From NCBI RefSeq assembly GCF_014750685.1, contig NZ_JAAXGE010000002.1, positions 186,001-250,000 on the forward strand: DNA of 64,000 nucleotides, written 5' to 3'. This stretch comes from Bacteroides sp. GM023 (GTDB lineage: Bacteria; Bacteroidota; Bacteroidia; Bacteroidales; Bacteroidaceae). The notes beneath the pieces were generated by a model. That model did no database searches. It saw nothing but the letters and a program-made list of their open reading frames with translations, and was not told the origin of the DNA. The translations under genes and the position numbers were made by a program. Positions within the stretch are counted from its first letter, which is position 1; every line of letters starts with the position of its first letter. This document shows, piece by piece, positions 9,833 through 19,592 of the stretch.

Positions 9833-11710
9833 ATGAAATTACACACTACCGACCTTCTTATCATATGCGCCTATCTTATCGCTATGATTGTCATCGGACT
9901 TATTCTGAAAAAACGGGCTGCCCAAAATATGGATTCCTATTTTCTAGGCGGAAAGTCATTACCTTTCTATATGTTGGGATTGTCCAACGCTTCCGGAATG
10001 TTCGATATTACAGGCACTATGTTAATGGTGTATTGGGCATTTGCCTACGGATTCAAGAGTCTTTGGATTCCCTGGTTATGGCCGGTATTCAATCAGATAT
10101 TTCTAATGGTTTACCTGTCCGTGTGGTTACGTCGTTCTAACGTGCTCACCGGTGCGGAATGGATTAAGACGCGTTTCGGGAAAGGTAAAGGTTCAACTCT
10201 TTCACATACGATTGTTATTGTATTCGCATTATTGAGCGTACTCGGTTTTTTAAGTTATGGATTCATAGGTATTGGTAAATTTATGGAGATATTCATCCCC
10301 TGGGATGTAGTATCTCCTTATATTCCTTTCAATGTTCCCGTAGAATACGTTCCTCATGTATATGGTATTTTCTTTACCGCAATCGCTACTTTTTATGTGA
10401 TGCTCGGCGGAATGTTGAGTATTGTATGGACGGATGTCGTTCAGTTTTTGATTATGACGGTAGCGGGTGTCGTTATCGTTGTTATCGGTATGCAGATGGT
10501 GGCACCGGACATGATTCATTCATTCGTGCCTGCCGGATGGGATTCTCCCTTCTTCGGATGGACCCTCGATGTAGACTGGAGCGGCCGGATGAATCTCCTC
10601 ACAGAGAGGATGGCGAATGAGCCTTACAGCCTGATAAGTATTTTCGTCATGATGGCTTTGCTGAAAGGTATCTTTATGAGTATGGCGGGCCCTGCCCCCA
10701 ACTATGATATGCAGAAGATTCTGTCTTGTAAATCCCCTAAAGAGGCGGCTATGATGAGCGGTTCCGTATCAGTGGTATTATTAATCCCCCGTTACCTGAT
10801 GATTATGGGATTTGCGTTGCTGGCTATCTATTTCTTCAAAGAAGATGGCGGACTGGCACAGATGGAAGTCACACGGACTGATTTCGAGACTATCCTTCCG
10901 CACTTAATCACACGTTACGTTCCGGCGGGATTGGCCGGGTTGCTATTGGCCGGACTGTTGGCAGCTTTCATGTCTACTTTCGCTTCTACGGTGAATGCAG
11001 CCCCTGCCTATATCGTGAATGATATTTATCTGAAATATATCAACCCGAAAGCGAGTGTAAAAACACAGATACGCAGCAGTTATGTTATCTCTGTCGCCGT
11101 AGTAGTGGTCAGCACTGTCATCGGATTCTTCCTGAAAGATATCAATGAAATCTTCCAATGGATTGTAGGTGCACTCTTCGGTGGATACATCGCAGCCAAC
11201 GTACTGAAATGGCATTGGTGGCGTTTCAACGGTGAAGGATATTTCTGGGGAATGACTGCCGGAGTACTGGCCGCAATCGTGATGAAATTCACCGTTCCCG
11301 ATGCATGGGTGCTCTATTTCTTCCCGGTATTGTTCGGCGTTTCCCTGATAGGATGTATTGCCGGAACATACAGCGCACCTCCGACAGACGACGAAACACT
11401 TATCAATTTCTATACCCGTGTACGTCCCTGGGGATGGTGGAAGCCGATTGAAGAAAAAGCTCTGGCACGTTACCCCCATATCCAGCCAAATAAGAACTTC
11501 AAGAGAGATGCTTTCAACGTGGCAATCGGTATCGTTTGGCAATGCAGTCTTACCATTATTCCGATGTATCTAGTTGTCCGCGAGCAATTGGGACTTTGGA
11601 GTTCTATCGCCCTATTGCTGGTTACTACACTGATATTAAGAAAGACGTGGTACAAGCCTTTGTGCAAAGAAGAAGTTCGTTATAACGAAGAAATGAAACA
11701 ACTGAAATAA
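9833..11710 (+). CDS. Sodium:solute symporter (SSS family), probable sugar importer
   Basis: 625 residues, strongly hydrophobic, with about 13-14 predicted membrane helices beginning TDLLIICAYLIAMIVIGLIL. SSS-family features include FLGGKSLPFYMLGLSNASGMFDITG, the loop IVWTDVVQFLIM and the run GLAGLLLAGLLAAFMSTFASTVNAAPAYIVNDIY. The family moves sugars and other solutes across the inner membrane using a sodium gradient. In Bacteroides mannan loci an SSS symporter lies next to the GH130 phosphorylase; the same pairing here suggests that it delivers the disaccharide to the GH130 enzyme. It has its own promoter and is followed 46 bp later by the phosphoesterase fusion gene. The substrate is inferred. 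Confidence 0.9.
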   Translation: MKLHTTDLLIICAYLIAMIVIGLILKKRAAQNMDSYFLGGKSLPFYMLGLSNASGMFDITGTMLMVYWAFAYGFKSLWIPWLWPVFNQIFLMVYLSVWLRRSNVLTGAEWIKTRFGKGKGSTLSHTIVIVFALLSVLGFLSYGFIGIGKFMEIFIPWDVVSPYIPFNVPVEYVPHVYGIFFTAIATFYVMLGGMLSIVWTDVVQFLIMTVAGVVIVVIGMQMVAPDMIHSFVPAGWDSPFFGWTLDVDWSGRMNLLTERMANEPYSLISIFVMMALLKGIFMSMAGPAPNYDMQKILSCKSPKEAAMMSGSVSVVLLIPRYLMIMGFALLAIYFFKEDGGLAQMEVTRTDFETILPHLITRYVPAGLAGLLLAGLLAAFMSTFASTVNAAPAYIVNDIYLKYINPKASVKTQIRSSYVISVAVVVVSTVIGFFLKDINEIFQWIVGALFGGYIAANVLKWHWWRFNGEGYFWGMTAGVLAAIVMKFTVPDAWVLYFFPVLFGVSLIGCIAGTYSAPPTDDETLINFYTRVRPWGWWKPIEEKALARYPHIQPNKNFKRDAFNVAIGIVWQCSLTIIPMYLVVREQLGLWSSIALLLVTTLILRKTWYKPLCKEEVRYNEEMKQLK

Positions 11711-11756
11711 GAAAAGGAATAATTAGCTTAACACACTAAAAACCGGAGAACTGACC

Positions 11757-14222
11757 ATGAAAAGACTATCTGTTATACTAATCTCATTTTTACTATATCT
11801 GCCACTATGCGCTCAATTTAAAGGAACAGTCTATGTCGACATCGACCAATCGGGCATATTTGATAAAGGCGACCAACCACTAGCGGGAGTTATGGTAACA
11901 GATGGACTGAATGTAGTAAGGACAGATAAGAAAGGTCGGTTCTCTTTACCCGGATTCGAAAAGACGCGATTTATCACTATCACCACTCCCGCCGGATACG
12001 AAACGAAACAGTTCTATCTATCTACCAAAGAAAACAGGAAAAGTTATGATTTTCTGCTGACTGAAAGCGAACGGACTAAATCAAAGGAGCACTCTTTCGT
12101 TCAAATCACCGACACCGAAGTGACCGGTGGAATGGGGCGTTGGGTGACTGACCTGAAACATTATATCGGCAACGAAAAACCCGCTTTCCTGATTCATACC
12201 GGAGACATCTGCTACGAACCGGGATTGAAAATGCACGCCGAAGTGGTAAATTCGCAAACGATGGAGTGTCCTGTCTACTATTGCATAGGCAATCATGACC
12301 TCGTAAAAGGCAACTACGGGGAAGAACTTTATGAAACCATCTACGGCCCGACATGGTATTCATTCGACATCGGCAATGTCCATTACGTAGTCACCCCCAT
12401 TGACCACGGAGACAACCCGACCGATTATACTTTAAAGAACGTATATAACTGGCTGAAAAACGACCTCGCCTTAATGAAAAAGGATCAGGCATTGATTCTT
12501 TTCAACCATGACCTGTTTACCGCAAGTGATACTTTCGTATTCAAAGCTGACAATGAACATATACTCGACCTGCGTGCTTTCAATACAAAAGCACAGATAT
12601 ACGGGCATATGCACTACAATTATGTACGCAATCAGAACGGGATTTACACCATCTGCACCGGAACACTGGATAAAGGTGGTATTGACCACTCCCCTTCTTC
12701 TTTCCGTGATATTAAGGTAGATGCGGATAATAATATCAGTACTGAACTGAGATATGCTTTTGTCGAACCGCAAGTCACCATCGTTTCTCCAATGCAACAA
12801 CAGAAAGCAGTAATCAGCCCTGAAGGGCAACTTTCCATTTCTGTAAACGCGTACAATTCACAAGCAAAAACAAAACAAGTTTCATATACATTGAGCATTG
12901 CAGGGAATAACCAGGAGATAGCCAAAGGTACTCTTCTACCGCTCACCGACTGGAACTGGGCTACAAACATCACACTCCCGGCCGGCAACAAAGGAAAAGA
13001 GCTGAAACTGACAGTTACTTCCTGTTTTAACGACGGCAGGAAAGCAGTGGATTCCAACCTATTCATTTATGAAGAAGGCATCCGACCGTCCGTCGCTCCC
13101 GGCGAAAACTGGAATACCCTACTTCAAAATGCAGCCCATACAGGCGGAATCAATCAGTCCACTATCCATCTTCCCCTTCAACTGGCATGGACAGCTAATG
13201 CCGGAAGTAATATCTTCATGGCTTCTCCCCTTATCGCAGAAGGGAAAGTGTTTGTAGCTACCACGGATGATAATGTTTCACTAAACACATATGTATGCGC
13301 TTTTGACCTCAATTCGGGAAAACCAGTATGGAAATACCGTACAGAGAACTCTATAAAGAATACAATCGCCTACGAGGATGGAATTGTCGTAGCACAGGAT
13401 GCTGCCTACCACCTATACGCCCTCGATGCTAAAACAGGCAAATTGCTTTGGAAGCAACTTATTAATTTGAAAGGCTATCCATATCTCGCAGAAGGGCTGA
13501 CCGCAAGTAACGGAGTAGTCTATGCCGGAATTGGCGTAGGTCTGTCTGCTTACGACCTGAAAACCGGACGCACTATATGGACAAACAAGGATTGGAGACA
13601 ACGCGAAGGCTCCACTACTACCTTGACCGTTGCCGACAATGTATTAATCAGTGGTACACAATGGGGTGGACTCTATGGAAATGACCTAAAAACCGGCAAA
13701 CAACTCTGGAAACTCTCTGATAACGGACTTGGCAACCGGGGCGCTTCTCCAGTCTATAAAGATGGAAAGCTATGGATTATATCTTCTAAAAGCCTGTTTC
13801 TGATAGAACCCCAAAGCGGAAAAGTAATTGAGCAAAAAGAATTATCCGCAAATCTTGATGTAACTTCCACTCCGCTCGTCACTGAGAATGAAATCATCTT
13901 CGGCAGCGCAGACCGTGGAATCACCGCACTGGATAAATCTACGCTTTTCATCAAATGGAAAGCGGAAACAAAGCCTTCTCTTGTGTACACCGCCCCTTAC
14001 TCTACTACTCCGCAAGCCAGTGTAGAAACCAGCCCCGTTGCTTCGCTAGGAGTTGTCTATATCGGAGCTTCCGACGGTTATCTATACGCTATCGACGAAA
14101 CGACGGGTATTATCAAGGACAGGATACACTTCGGAGCACCTGTATTCTCAACGGTTGCCGTATCGGGAAACTGTATGATTGTTTGCGACTTCGCAGGTAA
14201 TGTCTATTGTTTTGGAATGTAG
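11757..14222 (+). CDS. Calcineurin-like phosphoesterase fused to a PQQ-type beta-propeller, exported
   Basis: 821 residues. A signal peptide (ending PLCAQ) leads into an N-terminal beta-sandwich with a calcium-loop-like DIDQSGIFDKGDQPLAGV (about 25-95, MetallophosN type). A metallophosphoesterase domain follows (about 115-330), with HTGDICYEPG, YCIGNHDLVKG, LFNHDLF and IYGHMHYNY supplying most expected metal ligands; the first motif reads ITDTE instead of DxH. After another sandwich (about 340-440) comes a PQQ/WD-like propeller of repeated blades (GKPVWKYRTE, GKLLWKQLIN, GRTIWTNKDW, GKQLWKLSDN, LYAIDETTG). The phosphoesterase could remove a phosphate or phosphodiester decoration and the propeller could bind glycan; both are inference. 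Placement under the locus A element ties it to glycan use. Confidence 0.85.
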   Translation: MKRLSVILISFLLYLPLCAQFKGTVYVDIDQSGIFDKGDQPLAGVMVTDGLNVVRTDKKGRFSLPGFEKTRFITITTPAGYETKQFYLSTKENRKSYDFLLTESERTKSKEHSFVQITDTEVTGGMGRWVTDLKHYIGNEKPAFLIHTGDICYEPGLKMHAEVVNSQTMECPVYYCIGNHDLVKGNYGEELYETIYGPTWYSFDIGNVHYVVTPIDHGDNPTDYTLKNVYNWLKNDLALMKKDQALILFNHDLFTASDTFVFKADNEHILDLRAFNTKAQIYGHMHYNYVRNQNGIYTICTGTLDKGGIDHSPSSFRDIKVDADNNISTELRYAFVEPQVTIVSPMQQQKAVISPEGQLSISVNAYNSQAKTKQVSYTLSIAGNNQEIAKGTLLPLTDWNWATNITLPAGNKGKELKLTVTSCFNDGRKAVDSNLFIYEEGIRPSVAPGENWNTLLQNAAHTGGINQSTIHLPLQLAWTANAGSNIFMASPLIAEGKVFVATTDDNVSLNTYVCAFDLNSGKPVWKYRTENSIKNTIAYEDGIVVAQDAAYHLYALDAKTGKLLWKQLINLKGYPYLAEGLTASNGVVYAGIGVGLSAYDLKTGRTIWTNKDWRQREGSTTTLTVADNVLISGTQWGGLYGNDLKTGKQLWKLSDNGLGNRGASPVYKDGKLWIISSKSLFLIEPQSGKVIEQKELSANLDVTSTPLVTENEIIFGSADRGITALDKSTLFIKWKAETKPSLVYTAPYSTTPQASVETSPVASLGVVYIGASDGYLYAIDETTGIIKDRIHFGAPVFSTVAVSGNCMIVCDFAGNVYCFGM

Positions 14223-14238
14223 AATTGAAAACATAGCC

Positions 14239-14311
14239 ACTCCCTGTTCCGTAAAAGCAAATGGGGAGTAAGCACCAAAATTATATTGGGGTGTCCTAAT
14301 TTGGGATACCC
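14239..14311 (+). terminator. Two small hairpins after the phosphoesterase gene, possible weak terminator
   Basis: ACTCCC/GGGAGT (arms near 14239 and 14265) and GGGTGTCC/GGATACCC (14289-14296 and 14304-14311, one G-T pair) form two stems. Neither has a T-run, so termination here is uncertain. Confidence 0.3.
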
Positions 14312-14384
14312 TATTGAATAACATCAAATTCCCTACCTACACAGTTTTTACCACCCTACGCGTTGTAATTTGAAGATTATCACG

Positions 14385-14392
14385 TATCTTTG
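14385..14392 (+). promoter_or_regulatory. -7 box of the housekeeping operon
   Basis: TATCTTTG matches TAnnTTTG; a weak TTG-type -33 lies about 19-20 bp upstream. The predicted start is near 14399, 16 bp before the GNAT start codon. Confidence 0.55.
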
Positions 14393-14414
14393 CCCTCAAT
14401 CATAAATACGAGAT

Positions 14415-15551
14415 ATGGCTATTACAATCAAGAAAGTCACCACAAAGAGCGAGCTTAAGAAATTTATCCGTTTCAATTACAGGATGTATAAGGACAATCC
14501 TTATTCCGTGCCCGACCTCTACGACGATATGCTCAATACGTTCAATAAAAAGAAAAATGCGGCATTCGAGTTCTGTGAAGCAGATTATTTCCTGGCATAC
14601 CAAGACGATAAAATCGTAGGACGTGTAGCCGCTATTATCAATAATCGTGCCAATGAAAAATGGGACAGCAAGAACGTTCGTTTCGGATGGATAGATTTCA
14701 TTGACGACCCCGAAGTTTCCGCCGCACTCATCAAGACAGTGGAAGACTGGGGAAAAGAACGAGGCATGACGCGTATCGCCGGCCCTCTCGGGTTTACCGA
14801 TTTCGACGCGGAAGGTATGCTGATTGAAGGATTCGACCAACTCAGCACCATGGCTACCATCTACAACCATCCCTACTACCCTGTACATATGGAGAAACTG
14901 GGTTTTGAGAAAGATGCCGACTGGGTGGAATACCAAATCTATATTCCCGATGCCATCCCCGACAAGCACAAACGTATCTCTGAACTGATTCAACGGAAAT
15001 ATAATCTCAAAGTAAAGAAATATACCTCGGGAAGCAAACTGGCCAAAGACTACGGACAAAAGATATTTGAACTGATGAATGAGGCCTACAGCCCTCTTTA
15101 CGGTTATTCGCCACTATCCCAAAGACAGATTGACCAATACGTAAAAATGTACCTGCCTATTCTTGACTTGCGTATGGTGACACTTATCACCGATGCCAAT
15201 GATGAACTGGTCTGCGTGGGTATCTCCATGCCTTCACTGGCCGAAGCCCTGCAAAAGTCTCACGGACGTCTGCTACCTCTCGGATGGTTCTATCTGCTGA
15301 AAGCATTATTCATGAAACGTCGTGCCAAAATGCTTGATTTACTACTTGTTGCAGTAAAGCCGGAATATCAGAACAAAGGTGTTAACGCTTTGTTATTTTC
15401 CGATTTAATTCCAGTTTATCAAAAATTAGGTTTTATATTTGCAGAAAGCAACCCCGAGCTCGAACTGAACGGAAAGGTTCAGGCTCAATGGGATTACTTT
15501 GAGACTAAGCAACATAAGCGCCGCCGTGCGTTCATCAAAGAGATAAAATAA
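14415..15551 (+). CDS. GNAT-family acetyltransferase-like protein, conserved hypothetical
   Basis: 378 residues, soluble. It opens with MAITIKKVTTKSELKKFIRFNYRMYKDNP and contains DYFLAYQDDKIVGRVAAIINN and, near the C-terminus, LLLVAVKPEYQNKGVNALLFSDLIPVYQKLGF. The last segment resembles the acetyl-CoA-binding motif A of GNAT enzymes (PEYQNKGVN). A similar protein of unknown substrate commonly lies just ahead of parE in Bacteroides. It ends 9 bp before parE, so the two are probably co-transcribed. It could be a small-molecule or protein N-acetyltransferase. Confidence 0.8.
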   Translation: MAITIKKVTTKSELKKFIRFNYRMYKDNPYSVPDLYDDMLNTFNKKKNAAFEFCEADYFLAYQDDKIVGRVAAIINNRANEKWDSKNVRFGWIDFIDDPEVSAALIKTVEDWGKERGMTRIAGPLGFTDFDAEGMLIEGFDQLSTMATIYNHPYYPVHMEKLGFEKDADWVEYQIYIPDAIPDKHKRISELIQRKYNLKVKKYTSGSKLAKDYGQKIFELMNEAYSPLYGYSPLSQRQIDQYVKMYLPILDLRMVTLITDANDELVCVGISMPSLAEALQKSHGRLLPLGWFYLLKALFMKRRAKMLDLLLVAVKPEYQNKGVNALLFSDLIPVYQKLGFIFAESNPELELNGKVQAQWDYFETKQHKRRRAFIKEIK

Positions 15552-15560
15552 AAAACAGCT

Positions 15561-17438
15561 ATGGAAGAGAACGAATTGATACCTGTAGACAACAACAATG
15601 CAGTAGAGTACACTGACGACAACATCCGCCACTTGAGCGACATGGAACATGTCCGCACACGCCCCGGTATGTATATCGGCAGGCTGGGCGACGGTGCGCA
15701 TGCCGAAGACGGAATCTATGTCCTGCTGAAAGAAGTTACCGACAACAGTATTGACGAGTTCAAAATGCAAGCCGGTAAGAAAATCGAAATTACCGTTGAA
15801 GAAAACCTTCGTGTCAGCGTTCGCGACTACGGACGAGGCATTCCGCAAGGAAAGCTGATTGAAGCGGTCAGCATGCTGAATACAGGTGGTAAGTACGACA
15901 GTAAAGCATTTAAGAAGAGTGTCGGACTGAACGGTGTCGGTGTGAAAGCCGTCAACGCATTGAGCTCCCGTTTCGAGGTACGCAGTTACCGCGACGGCAA
16001 AGTACGTATCGCCACCTTCTCCAAAGGAAACCTGCTGACGGACGAAACGCGGGACACCGAAGAAGAAAACGGAACCTATATCTTCTTCGAGCCGGACAAC
16101 ACATTATTCCTGAACTATTGCTTCAAGCCCGAATTTATTGAGACGATGCTACGTAACTACACGTACCTCAATACCGGACTTGCCATTATCTATAACGGTC
16201 ATCGCATCCTGTCGCGCAACGGTCTTGTAGACCTCCTGAACGACAACATGACGGCAACCGGACTTTATCCGATTATCCATCTGAAAGGCGAAGACATCGA
16301 GATAGCCTTCACCCATACCGGACAATACGGAGAAGAATATTACTCTTTCGTCAACGGCCAGCACACCACGCAGGGCGGTACGCACCAAAGTGCTTTCAAG
16401 GAACACATCGCCCGCACTATCAAGGAATTCTTCAACAAGAACATGGACTACACCGACATCCGTAACGGATTGGTTGCCGCTATCGCCGTCAATGTAGAAG
16501 AACCTATCTTCGAAAGTCAGACCAAGACCAAACTGGGTTCTACCAATATGGTTCCCGGCGGCGTGACGGTCAATAAATACGTAGGTGACTTCATCAAACT
16601 GGAAGTGGACAACTTCCTGCACAAGCATGCGGATATAGCCGAAGCTATCCAGCAAAAAATACAAGAATCGGAAAAGGAACGTAAAGCCATCGCTGGCGTA
16701 ACGAAACTTGCCCGTGAACGTGCCAAGAAAGCAAATCTGCACAACCGTAAGTTGCGCGACTGCCGCGTCCACCTCAACGACCCAAAAGGCAAAGGACTGG
16801 AAGAAGACTCCTGCATCTTTATCACCGAGGGTGACTCTGCAAGTGGTTCCATCACCAAAAGCCGTGATGTCAACACACAGGCAGTATTCAGTCTCCGCGG
16901 TAAACCGCTGAACTCTTTCGGCCTGACAAAGAAAGTGGTTTATGAAAACGAAGAATTCAACCTGCTTCAAGCAGCCTTGAATATAGAAGACGGCATAGAA
17001 GGACTGCGCTACAACAAGGTCATCGTAGCAACCGATGCCGATGTGGACGGTATGCACATCCGCCTGTTGCTGATTACCTTCTTCCTGCAATTCTTCCCTG
17101 ACCTAATCAAGAAGGGGCATGTATATATCCTGCAAACTCCCTTGTTCCGTGTACGCAATAAGAAAAAAACAATTTATTGCTACAGCGACGAAGAGCGTGT
17201 CAACGCAATCAACGAATTAAGCCCGAATCCTGAAATCACCCGATTCAAAGGATTGGGAGAAATTTCACCGGACGAGTTTAAACACTTTATCGGCAAAGAC
17301 ATGCGCCTGGAACAAGTATCATTGCGCAAGACGGACGCAGTAAAAGAACTACTTGAATTCTACATGGGTAAGAATACCATGGAACGACAGAACTTTATTA
17401 TAGACAACTTGGTTATAGAAGAAGACTTGGCATCATGA
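15561..17438 (+). CDS. parE: DNA topoisomerase IV subunit B
   Basis: 625 residues. The N-terminal GHKL ATPase carries [21 protein letters not shown], the DYGRGIP box and [13 protein letters not shown]. The TOPRIM domain carries [11 protein letters not shown] and [14 protein letters not shown], and the C-terminus ends in a short GyrB-type tail ([13 protein letters not shown]). The length and lack of a large insertion agree with ParE rather than GyrB. It decatenates chromosomes with ParC, which is not in the window. Its stop overlaps the coaD start by 4 bp (ATGA), suggesting translational coupling. Confidence 0.93.
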   Translation: MEENELIPVDNNNAVEYTDDNIRHLSDMEHVRTRPGMYIGRLGDGAHAEDGIYVLLKEVTDNSIDEFKMQAGKKIEITVEENLRVSVRDYGRGIPQGKLIEAVSMLNTGGKYDSKAFKKSVGLNGVGVKAVNALSSRFEVRSYRDGKVRIATFSKGNLLTDETRDTEEENGTYIFFEPDNTLFLNYCFKPEFIETMLRNYTYLNTGLAIIYNGHRILSRNGLVDLLNDNMTATGLYPIIHLKGEDIEIAFTHTGQYGEEYYSFVNGQHTTQGGTHQSAFKEHIARTIKEFFNKNMDYTDIRNGLVAAIAVNVEEPIFESQTKTKLGSTNMVPGGVTVNKYVGDFIKLEVDNFLHKHADIAEAIQQKIQESEKERKAIAGVTKLARERAKKANLHNRKLRDCRVHLNDPKGKGLEEDSCIFITEGDSASGSITKSRDVNTQAVFSLRGKPLNSFGLTKKVVYENEEFNLLQAALNIEDGIEGLRYNKVIVATDADVDGMHIRLLLITFFLQFFPDLIKKGHVYILQTPLFRVRNKKKTIYCYSDEERVNAINELSPNPEITRFKGLGEISPDEFKHFIGKDMRLEQVSLRKTDAVKELLEFYMGKNTMERQNFIIDNLVIEEDLAS

Positions 17439-17893
17439 GAAAAGCAATATTCCCGGGTACTTTCGACCCCTTCACCATCGGACATTATTCGGTAGTGGAA
17501 CGCGCACTTACCTTTATGGATGAAATTGTGATAGGAATCGGTATCAACGAGAATAAGAATACATATTTCCCCATCGAGAAAAGGGAAGAAATGATTCGGG
17601 AACTTTACAAGGACGAACCTCGTATCCAAGTGATGTCTTACGACTCTCTGACGATTGATTTTGCACAGGAAGTAGATGCCAAGTTCATTATCCGCGGCAT
17701 CCGTACCGTGAAAGATTTTGAGTACGAAGAGACGATTGCCGACATCAACCGTAAACTGGCAGGCATCGAAACGATCCTGCTCTTCACAGAACCGGAACTG
17801 ACTTGCGTCAGCTCTACAATCGTACGCGAGTTATTGACCTATAATAAAGATATCAGCCAGTTTATTCCCAAAGGAATGAAGATGAGTGAATAA
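17435..17893 (+). CDS. coaD: Phosphopantetheine adenylyltransferase
   Basis: 152 residues, typical for CoaD. It has the nucleotidyltransferase motif [17 protein letters not shown] near the N-terminus (TxGH form), [25 protein letters not shown] in the middle and [11 protein letters not shown] near the end, all hallmark CoaD segments. It transfers AMP from ATP to 4'-phosphopantetheine, the penultimate step of coenzyme A synthesis, in the cytoplasm. It overlaps parE by 4 bp and is followed 36 bp later by the S41 protease gene. Confidence 0.95.
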   Translation: MRKAIFPGTFDPFTIGHYSVVERALTFMDEIVIGIGINENKNTYFPIEKREEMIRELYKDEPRIQVMSYDSLTIDFAQEVDAKFIIRGIRTVKDFEYEETIADINRKLAGIETILLFTEPELTCVSSTIVRELLTYNKDISQFIPKGMKMSE

Positions 17894-17929
17894 ACCACTC
17901 GCAAGGAACAAAACGGCGAGTTTAGAAAG

Positions 17930-19510
17930 ATGATGAAGAAACTATATATAATATTATCCGTTTGCTTGTGGGCAGTTGCCGCACAAGCTCAGAATTTCGG
18001 TTCGGCCGCCATGCGCAAGCTGCAAATGGCAGAGTTTGCAATCTCCAATTTCTATGTAGACAAAGTAGATGAGGACAAGTTGGTAGAAGAAGCCATCATC
18101 AAGATGCTGGCACAACTCGACCCGCACTCTACCTACTCGGATGCAGAGGAAGTGAAGAAAATGAACGAACCTCTCCAAGGCAACTTCGAAGGTATCGGGG
18201 TACAGTTCCAAATGATTGAAGATACATTACTGGTGGTGCAACCCGTCAGCAACGGCCCTTCCGAGAAAGTCGGCATCCTTGCCGGCGACCGTATTATCGC
18301 CGTCAACGACAGCGCCATTGCCGGAGTAAAGATGAGCACGGAAGATATTATGAAGCGCCTCCGCGGTCCGAAAGGTTCCAAAGTCAATCTGAAGATTGTT
18401 CGTCGTGGCGTACAAGATCCATTGGTATTCACCGTAAAAAGAGATAAGATTCCCATCCTTAGCCTTGACGCTTCTTACATGATTCAACCCAAGACAGGCT
18501 ATATCCGCATCAACCGCTTCGGAGCAACAACAGCCGAGGAGTTCAAGAAAGCGATGAAGGAACTTCAAAAGCAAGGAATGAAAGATATGATTCTCGACCT
18601 ACAAGGCAACGGCGGGGGATATCTCAATGCTGCCATCGACCTTGCCAACGAATTCCTGGGACAAAAGGAACTAATCGTCTACACCGAAGGCCGGACTGCC
18701 AAACGCAGTGATTTCTATGCCAAAGGCAACGGGGATTTCCGCAACGGCCGCCTCATCATATTAGTAGATGAATACACAGCTTCCGCCAGCGAAATCGTCA
18801 GCGGTGCCGTACAGGATTGGGACAGGGGAATTATCGTCGGCCGCCGTTCTTTCGGTAAAGGACTGGTGCAGCGTCCTATCGACCTGCCGGACGGTTCCAT
18901 GATTCGTTTGACTATTGCCCGTTATTATACTCCATCGGGTCGTTCTATCCAAAAGCCATATGACAGCACTGTCGATTACAACAAAGACTTGATAGAGCGT
19001 TTCAATCATGGTGAACTGATGAATGCCGACAGTATCCACTTCCCGGATTCACTGAAAGTACAGACTAAGAAACTGGGACGCACAGTCTATGGCGGCGGCG
19101 GTATCATGCCGGATTATTTCGTTCCTATCGACACTACTTTGTACACGGATTACCACCGGAATCTGGTAGCCAAAGGGGTCATTATCAAATTTACGATGAA
19201 GTTCATCGAAGGCCACCGGAAAGAATTGTCTAATAAATACAAGAAATTCGAATCATTCAATGATAAGTTTGTCATTGACGACGATATGCTGGCTACTTTA
19301 CGTGAGATGGGCGAGACGGCCGGTGTGAAGTTCAACGAGAAACAGTATGAGACTTCGTTGCCACTAATCAAAACTCAACTCAAAGCATTGATAGCACGTG
19401 ACCTTTGGGATATGAATGAATATTTCCGAGTGATGAATACAACGAATGAGAGTGTACAGAAAGCCTTGGAGATACTGAATTCGGACGAGTATCAGAAGAA
19501 ACTGAAATAA
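17930..19510 (+). CDS. S41 family C-terminal processing peptidase
   Basis: 526 residues with a signal peptide (AVAAQAQ, about residue 21). A PDZ domain (about 85-170, VQPVSNGPSEKVGILAGDRIIAVND) precedes the S41 catalytic core, with GYLNAAIDLANEFLGQ, DEYTASASEIVSGAVQD (catalytic Ser in TASASE) and GRRSFGKGLVQ (catalytic Lys). Such tail-specific proteases act in the periplasm on envelope proteins. It is probably the last gene of the parE-coaD operon. A second in-frame ATG three bases downstream cannot be excluded as the start. Confidence 0.92.
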   Translation: MMKKLYIILSVCLWAVAAQAQNFGSAAMRKLQMAEFAISNFYVDKVDEDKLVEEAIIKMLAQLDPHSTYSDAEEVKKMNEPLQGNFEGIGVQFQMIEDTLLVVQPVSNGPSEKVGILAGDRIIAVNDSAIAGVKMSTEDIMKRLRGPKGSKVNLKIVRRGVQDPLVFTVKRDKIPILSLDASYMIQPKTGYIRINRFGATTAEEFKKAMKELQKQGMKDMILDLQGNGGGYLNAAIDLANEFLGQKELIVYTEGRTAKRSDFYAKGNGDFRNGRLIILVDEYTASASEIVSGAVQDWDRGIIVGRRSFGKGLVQRPIDLPDGSMIRLTIARYYTPSGRSIQKPYDSTVDYNKDLIERFNHGELMNADSIHFPDSLKVQTKKLGRTVYGGGGIMPDYFVPIDTTLYTDYHRNLVAKGVIIKFTMKFIEGHRKELSNKYKKFESFNDKFVIDDDMLATLREMGETAGVKFNEKQYETSLPLIKTQLKALIARDLWDMNEYFRVMNTTNESVQKALEILNSDEYQKKLK

Positions 19511-19592
19511 ACTGCAAAAATAATTCGAATAAACCGTACCCGATCAAACGCCTTTGTTGTAGTATAAGTAAAATTATAAAAACAGGAGTAAT

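Noticed and set aside
16149..17090. Long minus-strand frame of 313 codons inside parE
   Set aside because: It is a shadow of the strongly conserved parE frame; composition is low-complexity and no motif is seen.
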